Assembly (NCBI GenBank): GCA_934162535.1
Contig: CAKPJC010000014.1
Location: 1 to 45,760 of the forward strand
Source of the DNA: an uncultured Clostridia bacterium
GTDB taxonomy: Bacteria > Bacillota > Clostridia > TANB77 > CAG-508
Direction: 5' to 3'
Length of the DNA stretch: 45,760 nucleotides
The position numbers and the translations under genes were made by a program. Below, piece by piece: positions 26,101 through 32,906 of the stretch. The stretch's first letter is position 1; each line of letters opens with the position of its first letter. The notes below the pieces were generated by a model. It was not told where the DNA came from, searched no databases, and was given only the letters and a program-made list of their open reading frames with translations.

Positions 26101-26195
26101 ACAGCGAGAATCAAAATTGCCCTTAGGCAATTTTGCAGGATCAGGGCGATGTCCCCTCGCCCAGTAACTGCCTAAAAGCGTGGCTTTTAGCGTGA
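26101..26195 (-). other. candidate origin of transfer (oriT)
   Basis: Three inverted repeats stand in a row on the minus strand: CTAAAAGC-CAC-GCTTTTAG (26190-26172), GGGCGA-7 nt-TCGCCC (26162-26144) and AAAATTGCC-TAAG-GGCAATTTT (26134-26113). Between the last two is TGATCCTGC, close to the MOBP nic consensus YATCCTG/Y, placing a cut between 26136 and 26135. The stretch is GC-rich for this region and lies upstream of the mobC-relaxase pair. Confidence 0.7.
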
Positions 26196-26230
26196 AACAC
26201 AATTTTTTATAAGATATCTACTAGATAGCT

Positions 26231-26293
26231 CTAATATTCGTTTTCTTCTTCCTTTTCCTCAATCATTGAATTAGCTTTTATTATCTTACTCAT
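26231..26293 (-). CDS. 20-aa acidic peptide
   Basis: The ATG overlaps the preceding gene's last codons (ATGAGTAA) and is preceded by GGAGGAAG. It encodes MSKIIKANSMIEEKEEENEY. The acidic end with a final aromatic residue recalls the EEFE tag of other members. Too short to assign; it may also be a spacer that couples translation. Confidence 0.4.
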   Translation of the reverse strand: MSKIIKANSMIEEKEEENEY

Positions 26294-26738
26294 AAATATC
26301 TTCCTCCAATTCTTCTTTGCTAGTTATATCCACATATTCTCCAAGAATTGATAATGCTTGATCATAACTTTTTGCCTGTGTTGTAATTTTATTGCACATT
26401 TCTTTTGCTAGTTCTTCCATATTATTTCTTTTTAAAGTTCTTGATGCAATTCCCATAAGATTAAAAATATTACCATCTTCTCCAATCAATGCACATTTAG
26501 GTCTTTTTATTGTATGTTCATCAATTGAATGTCCCATTCTATTTCCAAACATATTATCAATCACTTTTTCATCTTCCAGACTTGTCCCATGATATAAATC
26601 ATAAATAACATTATCTAGTTCTACTCTATAATCATATTTTGCTAATGTATTTGGAATTTTATCTTTATCAAATATTTCAAAATAATAACCTGATTTTACT
26701 GCTACTTTATCAGTTGCAATTGTTTTATTCAAATTCAT
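26286..26738 (-). CDS. conserved ICE protein with CALIGEDGN motif
   Basis: The 150-aa protein contains RPKCALIGEDGNIFNLMGIA and YDQALSILGEYVDI, a module I associate with proteins of Firmicutes conjugative elements and phages; its biochemical role is unknown. It ends in an acidic tail with an aromatic (EELEEDIYE). Its ATG lies inside the 3' end of the upstream gene: the bases for EEDEFE-stop supply GAGGAAG and ATG. Codon use is like its neighbours. Confidence 0.7.
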   Translation of the reverse strand: MNLNKTIATDKVAVKSGYYFEIFDKDKIPNTLAKYDYRVELDNVIYDLYHGTSLEDEKVIDNMFGNRMGHSIDEHTIKRPKCALIGEDGNIFNLMGIASRTLKRNNMEELAKEMCNKITTQAKSYDQALSILGEYVDITSKEELEEDIYE

Positions 26739-27963
26739 CTTCCTCCTCTCTTTTCTGATTTTTTTCTAAATCTTCCTTTTCCATTAAATACCCATACTCA
26801 GTAAATACACCATTATATGTACAACCTTTTTGTGTATAGTCTTTTGCTAATTTATAGTAATCAATATAATTTTCTAAAAGACTAACATCATCAAAATGAC
26901 CTGTTTCATTTACTAGATATTTTCCCATATCTGACAAATCATTTATATTAGGCAATAAATTATATCTATTAGTTTTACTTGCATAATCAACTAAATCATG
27001 AATGTAATTTATTTCTCTATCTTTGACTTCTAATAATGCTAAAAATTTCTGCATTCTAATATTATCAAAGTTTCTTACTTCTTTACATAGCAATTCTATT
27101 TCTTGAAAAGGTGTTAAATATGAATTTTTAAAAAATTTATCTATTTCATATTTCATTACCTTATTAAATCTATCAGACAATATTTCATCAGCAAAATTAA
27201 CTATTTCACATTTAGTGACATGAGTATCTTGTATTGTCAATTTATTATAATCCAAATTTATAAGCCTAAACTTTTCTTCCAGTCTTTCTTTTGTTGTTGG
27301 CAAATATATTGTAACTCTACCATACATATATTTTTCTTCAAATTCTTTCTTGTTTACTACTTCTACTTTTAATATTTTGTCCTTTTCAATTTTAGGTTGG
27401 ATTAATTCATTGTCTAGCATTTCTCTGGTATTTACCAAAAGTCCATAAGAGCAAAAATTTTCCTTTATATTTGCATCAAATAAATAATTCTCTGCCAATT
27501 TTGAAAAATCCATAAATGGAATTACATTAATATCCATTTTATATCCAGGTACTTTTTGTGCTATTAATTTTCCTAACTCATGTAAATTATATTTTTCTAT
27601 TATCTGATAATCGTTTATATTAGTTATTAATTCAGTTATTTCATTTAGATTTTTTATACTATATCTCTTTACTTCAGCATAAGCATTTAAAATACGGCAT
27701 TCATTTTCATTTAATTTTGATATCAAATTATTAATTGCTTGTATTTCTTCAATTTTAATATATTCTCTTTTTTCATATTGTTTCTCTAAAAGATTATTAA
27801 TACATGAATCCATCAATGATACATCTTGTGTTTCATCTCCAAGTTTTACTCTATGTATAATATAATCCGTTGTATCTTCTGTTAGTTCAAATGTTTTCAT
27901 TTTATCTAATAGCATTGCATTAAATCTTATATAATCATCTTTATTAGCAACAATTACTTTCAT
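26725..27963 (-). CDS. ArdA-like antirestriction protein with EEFE tag
   Basis: The 412-aa protein ends with a recognisable ArdA-type module: IHDLVDYASKTNRYNLLPNI, DLSDMGKYLVNE, LENYIDYYKLAKDY and GVFTEYGYLME. An earlier module (NDYQIIEKYNLHELGKLIAQ) appears to repeat part of it. ArdA proteins mimic DNA and block type I restriction when an element enters a new cell. The last residues are EEEDEFE. AGGAGG precedes the ATG, and the 59-bp repeated element lies about 20 bases further upstream. Confidence 0.65.
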   Translation of the reverse strand: MKVIVANKDDYIRFNAMLLDKMKTFELTEDTTDYIIHRVKLGDETQDVSLMDSCINNLLEKQYEKREYIKIEEIQAINNLISKLNENECRILNAYAEVKRYSIKNLNEITELITNINDYQIIEKYNLHELGKLIAQKVPGYKMDINVIPFMDFSKLAENYLFDANIKENFCSYGLLVNTREMLDNELIQPKIEKDKILKVEVVNKKEFEEKYMYGRVTIYLPTTKERLEEKFRLINLDYNKLTIQDTHVTKCEIVNFADEILSDRFNKVMKYEIDKFFKNSYLTPFQEIELLCKEVRNFDNIRMQKFLALLEVKDREINYIHDLVDYASKTNRYNLLPNINDLSDMGKYLVNETGHFDDVSLLENYIDYYKLAKDYTQKGCTYNGVFTEYGYLMEKEDLEKNQKREEEDEFE

Positions 27964-27982
27964 TGACTACCTCCTAATTTAT

Positions 27983-28041
27983 CTCGCACGAGAATCGATT
28001 TTGTGCCATTTTTATATTTTTTTAGTATAGTTTTACCTCTA
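27983..28041 (-). promoter_or_regulatory. 59-bp repeated element, copy B
   Basis: A 25-bp core (27983-28007, containing CGAGAATCGATTTTG) is identical to 31202-31226. A second box, TAGAGGTAAAACTA on the minus strand (28041-28028), matches 13 of 14 bases at exactly the same distance in the other copy. It lies just before the SD of the ArdA-like gene. Confidence 0.75.
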
Positions 28042-28046
28042 TAAAA

Positions 28047-28352
28047 TCACTCAAACTCCTCTGTTTCATTTAATTCAGGTATTTTGTATTCCTTAATTTC
28101 TTCAATCGATAACTCATTTTCATCTATTTCCTTTAATATACTATTAATTTTTTTCACATCATACCTTATACAATATGTATCTATAATATCTTCTCTATAT
28201 ACACTTCTTGCATATTTATCTTTTATAAATTGTTCTGCTTTTTGTGGACTTAGACTTATAAAACTATTTAATATTTCTTGTGCTTCTCTATCTAGCTTAA
28301 ATCTTTCTATATAATCTTTTTTCCAAAAAAATAAATTAAATTTACTCTCCAA
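28047..28352 (-). CDS. small element protein with EEFE tag (101 aa)
   Basis: This mainly helical soluble protein (EAQEILNSFISLSPQKAEQF, VKKINSILKEIDENELSIEE) ends in ETEEFE. The start is TTG, read from the bases that close the upstream gene: GGAGGAAGAAGAATTTG. No family is recognisable. No gene start overlaps its own stop, so here the tag cannot be explained by coupling. Confidence 0.6.
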   Translation of the reverse strand: MESKFNLFFWKKDYIERFKLDREAQEILNSFISLSPQKAEQFIKDKYARSVYREDIIDTYCIRYDVKKINSILKEIDENELSIEEIKEYKIPELNETEEFE

Positions 28353-29055
28353 ATTCTTCTTCCTCCTCTTTTTCGTTATTTAATACATTTTTAATCAAAA
28401 CTTTAGTCACATAAATTGTTCTTTGATTAAATTGTCTTTGCCATGCACCTTCAGATCTAGACCAATGGAATCCATTATGTTTTAATTCACTTCTAATATT
28501 TTCATTTGGGATGTCATCAAAAATTATTTGTATTCTATTTATTTCCTTATTATGAATTACTTTCCCACCTTTGAATTCTGTATCTGGAAACACAAGTTGT
28601 TCCTGTTCTTCAAGTCTTTTAATTCGTAATTTTGTTTCACGAATATTTGCTCCAATATTTGTGAGTTCCCATGTTGAATGTTCTCTAGCTTTTATACTAT
28701 TTCTTTCATTTTCTAGTCTTTCTAATTTATCTTTTAACTTTGATATTGCCTCTGGATCATCATTATATATAGCATTATTATTTTCTGCATTTCTTGCTTT
28801 TTCTTCATAATATTGACTCTTATCAGACAATTCTATTGATTTTTTTATATCATTATTTGCTTTTTCTATTAATCTTCTATGTCTTTTTTCAGAATGATGT
28901 CCTACTAATATTGGTTGTCCAGGTGTCATCATCAATATTCTTTGTGCATTTGAATTTGCTCTTGCATCTGATTCTTCTCTTTTCTTTTGAGATACTATTT
29001 TGTATCTTTCAATTCTTCTTTGCCTTCTTTCTTCGTAATCTGCTCTTCCTCCCAT
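28342..29055 (-). CDS. DUF3560-type element protein with EEFGE tail
   Basis: The N-terminal half is a DUF3560 domain: RADYEERRQRRIERYKIVSQ, SDARANSNAQRI and PGQPILVGHHSEKRHRR. A coiled coil follows, then a domain reading GKVIHNKEINRIQIIFDDIP and HNGFHWSRSEGAWQRQFN, which occurs in many ICE and plasmid proteins. DUF3560 proteins are typical of mobile elements but their activity is unknown. The end, EEEEEFGE, is a variant of the shared tag. AGGAAAG precedes the ATG. Confidence 0.75.
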   Translation of the reverse strand: MGGRADYEERRQRRIERYKIVSQKKREESDARANSNAQRILMMTPGQPILVGHHSEKRHRRLIEKANNDIKKSIELSDKSQYYEEKARNAENNNAIYNDDPEAISKLKDKLERLENERNSIKAREHSTWELTNIGANIRETKLRIKRLEEQEQLVFPDTEFKGGKVIHNKEINRIQIIFDDIPNENIRSELKHNGFHWSRSEGAWQRQFNQRTIYVTKVLIKNVLNNEKEEEEEFGE

Positions 29056-29153
29056 TTTCTATCACTTTCCTTTCCTAATATCACACAGCAATGAAAGAAC
29101 AATGTTAAAACTGAGCTTAACATTGCTACAATAATTAAAATTACAATATACAT
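28995..29153 (-). CDS. small single-span membrane protein (52 aa)
   Basis: GGGAG stands six bases before the ATG at 29153. The product has one membrane helix at its N-terminus (YIVILIIVAMLSSVLTLFF) and a charged Lys/Glu tail. Its 3' part overlaps the DUF3560 gene start by 61 bases. Family unknown. Confidence 0.5.
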   Translation of the reverse strand: MYIVILIIVAMLSSVLTLFFHCCVILGKESDRKWEEEQITKKEGKEELKDTK

Positions 29154-29232
29154 TTCTTTCTCCCTTCCAAGAAAAAAAGACCTTGTAAAGTTTGTGTTGC
29201 ATATTAACTCTTTCACAAACTATCTTCAAGTC

Positions 29233-29982
29233 TTATTCAAATTCTTCTTCATTTTCATTATTCAATTTATCTATTTTATTATATTTTTCTAATATTGGCT
29301 TATAATATATTTCTTCCGCGTTTTCTCTTGCTTTTGCTGCATCTTCTAATTTTGTATATTCTCCTAATTCTATACGCTTGTTTTTAAAATAAATATAAGC
29401 TCGATACTTGCCATTTTTACTTCTATAACTTACACCTCTTACTCCTGTTGTATTTTGCTTTGTTACTTTGTTACTTAAATAATCAAGTCTAGTTCCTTCC
29501 TTATTTATATTTTTTTCTCTATGCTTTTCACATTTTTTTATATTCTGTTTTGCCTTTTCTTTTACTACACACCCACAACTAATTACTTGATTTTTCATAA
29601 GATGATTTTTAAGCACTATATTGGTATTACCACAATCACATTTACACTCCCAAAACTCTCTTGTCTGTCCTTGTGAATCTGCCTTTCTTATCATTTTTAT
29701 AGCTGTTAGTTTTCCAAATCTTTTTCCTGTTAAATCTTCAAAATTATTTTCTAATTTTCTCTTGTTTCTTTCTTCTCTCAACTCTTTTTCCAAGCATCCA
29801 CAACTTTTGGAATTTCCTTTTATAAGATTGCTTAATAAAACCGATTTTTCATTACCACAATCACATTTACATTTCCAATAGTAACTATAATATACCTGTC
29901 CTTTTTTACTAATATTTTTAGTTCTTTTATCAAATTCTATAACAGTTAATCTACCAAATCTTTTTCCTTTATAATCCTTCAT
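29233..29982 (-). CDS. AP2-type DNA-binding protein with two CxCxCG modules and EEFE tag
   Basis: Two similar modules (KGKRFGRLTVIEF to SCGC, and TGKRFGKLTAIKM to SCGC) each carry a CKCDCGN plus CGC cysteine set, as in phage and ICE homing-type proteins. An AP2 domain follows: TGVRGVSYRSKNGKYRAYIY and ELGEYTKLEDAAKARE. No HNH nuclease motif is visible. The last residues are NEEEFE. The ATG at 29982 overlaps the metK stop by four bases (ATGA), so the two genes are translated together. It probably binds DNA; the target is unknown. Confidence 0.75.
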   Translation of the reverse strand: MKDYKGKRFGRLTVIEFDKRTKNISKKGQVYYSYYWKCKCDCGNEKSVLLSNLIKGNSKSCGCLEKELREERNKRKLENNFEDLTGKRFGKLTAIKMIRKADSQGQTREFWECKCDCGNTNIVLKNHLMKNQVISCGCVVKEKAKQNIKKCEKHREKNINKEGTRLDYLSNKVTKQNTTGVRGVSYRSKNGKYRAYIYFKNKRIELGEYTKLEDAAKARENAEEIYYKPILEKYNKIDKLNNENEEEFE

Positions 29983-31094
29983 ATCTGAACAATATTCTCC
30001 CAAGAAAATCCTTTTCTTCCAAAATGACCATAATTTGTTGTCTTAGAATAAATAGGCTCTTTTAAATTCAAATATTCTATAATTCCTTCAGGTGTCAAAT
30101 CAAATCTGTCCTTTATAGCTTTTATAATAATATGTTCTGGCATTCTATTTGTTCCAAAACATTCAATATATAAAGATATAGGCTGTTTCATTCCTATACC
30201 ATAACTCAATTGTATTTCGCATTTTCTTGCCATTCCATTTGCAACAACATTTTTTGCTATATGTCTTGCCATATAACTTGCACTTCTATCAACTTTACTT
30301 GGATCTTTTCCAGAAAAAGCACCACCACCATGTCTTGCTAATCCTCCATAAGTATCACACATAATTTTTCTGCCTGTTAATCCTGTATCACCAATTGCCC
30401 CACCAATAACAAATCTTCCAGTAGGATTAATGAAAAACTTAGTTTCTGGGTCTATCATATCAGGATCAACTACTTGTAAAATTACTTTATCTATTAAATC
30501 TTTTTGCATAGTTGGTATATCTGCATTTTCTAAATGCTGAGTAGAAATTAAAATACTATCTACTCTAATTGGAAAATCATCAACATACTCTATTGTCACT
30601 TGAGCTTTTCCATCAGTTTTTAAATAATCCATTTCTCCATTCTTTCTAACTTTTGCTAACTGCTTTGTAATTTTGTGTGCAAGATAAATTGGATATGGCA
30701 TATACTCTCGTGTTTCATCACAAGCAAAGCCAAACATAATTCCTTGATCTCCTGCCCCTCCTTTGTTAACTCCAATTGCAATATCATTACTTTGTTGTTT
30801 TATGTATTGTTCTACTTCACAACTTTTATAATCCATCGTTGTCTTTTCATCATCATATCCAACTTTTTTTAAAGTTGCCCTTACTATTTTTTCTATATTT
30901 ATTTTTGCATTTGTTGTAATTTCTCCTGCAACAACCACTCTGTTGCCTGTAATCATTGTTTCTACTGCTACTCTTGATTCTTTATCTTGTTTTAAACATT
31001 CATCCAATATTGTATCTGATATTAAGTCAGCTACTTTGTCTGGATGTCCTTCTGTTACACTTTCACTTGTTAAAAAATATCTTTTATATTTCAA
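29979..31094 (-). CDS. metK: S-adenosylmethionine synthetase
   Basis: The 371-aa enzyme makes SAM from methionine and ATP. All signature motifs are present: SESVTEGHPDK, GAGDQGIMFG, GGGAFSGKDPSKVDRS and GHFGRKGFSWE. I choose a TTG start at 31094, which has GGAGG eight bases before it and gives the usual N-terminus (KYKRYFLTSES); the ATG at 31109 lies inside the SD. It is the first gene of the conjugation operon, overlaps the AP2 gene, and ends before any spore gene, so it belongs to the element rather than the chromosome. I see no SAM riboswitch upstream. It may supply cofactor to the element's methyltransferase. Confidence 0.92.
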   Translation of the reverse strand: MKYKRYFLTSESVTEGHPDKVADLISDTILDECLKQDKESRVAVETMITGNRVVVAGEITTNAKINIEKIVRATLKKVGYDDEKTTMDYKSCEVEQYIKQQSNDIAIGVNKGGAGDQGIMFGFACDETREYMPYPIYLAHKITKQLAKVRKNGEMDYLKTDGKAQVTIEYVDDFPIRVDSILISTQHLENADIPTMQKDLIDKVILQVVDPDMIDPETKFFINPTGRFVIGGAIGDTGLTGRKIMCDTYGGLARHGGGAFSGKDPSKVDRSASYMARHIAKNVVANGMARKCEIQLSYGIGMKQPISLYIECFGTNRMPEHIIIKAIKDRFDLTPEGIIEYLNLKEPIYSKTTNYGHFGRKGFSWENIVQI

Positions 31095-31201
31095 TTTAAA
31101 TTCCTCCATTTCTATTTATTGTTCATAATTTAATAACTTTCAATTCTATATAAACATCTTCCCACTCTCCTTGTTAAGCACTTATATCCATTTATTTACA
31201 C

Positions 31202-31260
31202 CTCGCACGAGAATCGATTTTGTGCCCTTAAATATAAAAAACAGAGTAGTTATACCTCTA
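31202..31260 (-). promoter_or_regulatory. 59-bp repeated element, copy A
   Basis: This has the same 25-bp core as copy B and the box TAGAGGTATAACTA (31260-31247, minus) at the same spacing. It lies 108 bases upstream of the metK start, so it may control the operon. A relative of the core (GATTCTCG next to GGGCA) is seen at the oriT. Confidence 0.75.
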
Positions 31261-31333
31261 AAAAAGATATAACGCCTCTATTCTGTAACGCACTCTTTAT
31301 GGAGCATAAGAATATGCTCCTTAGGAGTGCGTT
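31241..31333. repeat. two tandem imperfect palindromes near the element end
   Basis: The first pairs ACAGAGTAG with CTATTCTGT (31241-31286) with an inner TTATA/TATAA. The second pairs AACGCACTC with GAGTGCGTT (31287-31333) with an inner perfect GGAGCATA-AGAA-TATGCTCC. They are adjacent and stop 40 bases short of the cotJC break, a good place for recombinase or excision-protein sites. Confidence 0.7.
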
Positions 31334-31372
31334 TGTCGATAAAATTAACAAATTCACCCCTCAAACGACCTC

Positions 31373-31579
31373 TTATTGGGCTAATTCTTCTGTACCTATG
31401 TCGTTTAATATTGCCTTAGCCTTTTGATCAGGCATAGCAAATCTTTGTGATAAATATCTAAGAGATGCTGCAAGCTCTCCATCTGGACCACCATATTGAC
31501 TAATTATAACTTTTGCAAGACGAGGGTCTGTGCATTTTATATTTATAGGATATTGTAACATTTTATTATAAGTCCACAT
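31373..31579 (-). pseudogene. cotJC: cotJC, 5' part only (interrupted)
   Basis: The frame gives the first 68 residues of the spore-coat manganese catalase CotJC: MWTYNKMLQYPINIKCTDPR, QYGGPDGELAASLRYLSQRF and DIGTEELAQ-stop. Normal CotJC has about 190-220 residues and continues TEELAH-LEMI, where the Glu and His bind the metal. The break falls on that His codon (CAA TAA), and conjugation-element sequence follows. AAGGAGG precedes the ATG, which overlaps the cotJB stop (TAATG). The rest of the gene is not in this window. Confidence 0.88.
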
Positions 31580-31929
31580 TAAAATTTTCCTCCTTCCCAA
31601 GGCCATGGTTCTTCAAGCCATCTCCATTTATTACATGGAAATTTAATTGAAAGAGGTCCATAAACTTTTTGGTATTTATCTGTTATGTCTCTATACTCCT
31701 TACAATACTTTCTATGCAAACATAATGCTTTTTCATCATCAGGATGGGTATCTAAATATAATCCTAATTCTGTAATAGCAAAATTTAAGCATTTAATTTT
31801 CTCCATCATTTCATCTCTAGTCGGGTCGCAATTATTACTAAGTTCCATTGAAATATTCGAATTCATTGTAGAATTATTACCAGACATATCGTTCATACAA
31901 TTACATTGTCTATTCATAATATTTTCCAT
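31579..31929 (-). CDS. cotJB: spore coat protein CotJB
   Basis: The 116-aa protein has a CotJB core in its last 80 residues: MEKIKCLNFAITELGLYLDT, HPDDEKALCLHRKYCKEYRD, YGPLSIKFPCNKWRWLEEPW and PWEGGKF. The first 35 residues are an Asn/Cys-rich extension. CotJB is placed in the spore coat with CotJA and CotJC. The gene overlaps cotJA and cotJC by the usual TAATG junctions, so this is one operon. GGGGTG precedes the start. Confidence 0.92.
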   Translation of the reverse strand: MENIMNRQCNCMNDMSGNNSTMNSNISMELSNNCDPTRDEMMEKIKCLNFAITELGLYLDTHPDDEKALCLHRKYCKEYRDITDKYQKVYGPLSIKFPCNKWRWLEEPWPWEGGKF

Positions 31930-32288
31930 TATTTATTGCACCCCTTTCCTATTGAATTTGTCGCTTCAATGTAATCCAATGTTCTCATAGATTGACCAGA
32001 CATATAAGGACTTACTAACTCTGGGAAAATTGTCCCCATTTTTAGTCCTACACATGGTTTAAATGTTTTGTCCATGTATTGCCATGGAACATAACTTTGT
32101 GCTAACATTGGATTATCTGGAAATACGTTCATTTCATATTCTTCATCAAATCCACATGCACACTCATTATTATCCTCATAATCTGTATATGAACAAACAT
32201 CATCACATTTATCTTCAATAATATTACTGTTTGTTTCACATGAATTATTGTTCATACAATAACATTTTTTATATCTTCGTGTAAACAT
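31929..32288 (-). CDS. cotJA: spore coat-associated protein CotJA
   Basis: The conserved CotJA motif is in the second half: NPMLAQSYVPWQYMDKTF and GLKMGTIFPELVSPY. The first 50 residues are rich in Cys, Asn and acidic residues, and may cross-link or bind metal in the coat. It is the first gene of the cotJ operon, with AAGGAGG before the ATG. CotJA is needed in Bacillus for CotJC assembly. Confidence 0.9.
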   Translation of the reverse strand: MFTRRYKKCYCMNNNSCETNSNIIEDKCDDVCSYTDYEDNNECACGFDEEYEMNVFPDNPMLAQSYVPWQYMDKTFKPCVGLKMGTIFPELVSPYMSGQSMRTLDYIEATNSIGKGCNK

Positions 32289-32485
32289 CTTAATCCTCCT
32301 TTTTAATTTTATATTACATAATATGCTTTTTTTCTTTATAATGTTACAAATACAGGTATTGTAGCAATTGCTTTTCCCTGATTTTATGTTATTGTATATA
32401 CATTGAACAACATTTTATTTAAAATGCAATAGAAAACTTTATTCCTCCTGTTATAGATTAGATTTTTTATAAATCTATAAAAGCA

Positions 32486-32520
32486 TATAGCTTAATTAAA
32501 AGTTATATGCTTTTTCTTTT
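32486..32520 (+). terminator. strong hairpin with T-run
   Basis: AAAGCATATAGCTT pairs with AAGTTATATGCTTT (one G-U), followed by TTTCTTTTTT on the plus strand. It also lies just after the minus-strand gene at 32527. The rest of the 32289-32526 gap holds the cotJ leader; I could not fix a sporulation promoter. Confidence 0.6.
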
Positions 32521-32526
32521 TTATTT

Positions 32527-32781
32527 CTAACAACATGCTTTTGGTCTTTTACAAAGTAATAATATTATTGTTGATACTAGGAATACTCCTAATGCAATTG
32601 CTAGAACTATTACTGCTGATAATGCTGTTAATATTGTTTCTGCAACCGATGCTCCTATTATTATTCCTATTGTCGTTGAAAATAATATTGAAAGTATTAT
32701 TGCTACTATTCCTAAACAATTAACTCTTTTTTTGCATCTTTTCTTTGTTTCATAACAATAATTATATTCTTGTGGCTCCAT
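32527..32781 (-). CDS. small two-span membrane protein (84 aa)
   Basis: A polar N-terminus with Tyr and Cys (EYNYCYETKKRCKKRVNC) is followed by two long membrane helices (LGIVAIILSILFSTTIGIII and AVIVLAIALGVFLVSTIILL) and the end CKRPKACC. GGAGGTGA precedes the ATG at 32781. The cysteine-rich ends and the position beside cotJ suggest a spore-associated role, but no family is recognised. Confidence 0.6.
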   Translation of the reverse strand: MEPQEYNYCYETKKRCKKRVNCLGIVAIILSILFSTTIGIIIGASVAETILTALSAVIVLAIALGVFLVSTIILLLCKRPKACC

Positions 32782-32869
32782 AAAAGTCACCTCCATATAG
32801 TGTTATTCTAACACTATACTATATATTATTCTCTATATTCATCTTTTGTTACTTTTTTGTAGGCATATT

Positions 32870-32893
32870 TAAAGCCTACTATTTAGTAGGCTT
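32870..32893. terminator. perfect 11-bp hairpin after the GC-rich gene at 32907
   Basis: AAAGCCTACTA-TT-TAGTAGGCTTT is a perfect stem, placed about 15 bases after the stop of the orphan gene on the minus strand. T-runs are short on both sides. Confidence 0.6.
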
Positions 32894-32906
32894 TTCGGAG
32901 ATATTT

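Noticed and set aside
31095..31200. SAM riboswitch upstream of metK
   Set aside because: I looked for the SAM-I type core and stems and saw none; only the 59-bp element and palindromes are present.
27983..31226. CRISPR-like direct repeat
   Set aside because: Only two identical copies, 3.2 kb apart, with genes between them and no cas genes.
32289..32345. Sporulation sigma-E promoter before cotJA
   Set aside because: A CATATTAT-like -10 can be seen but no matching -35 at the right distance, so I do not claim it.
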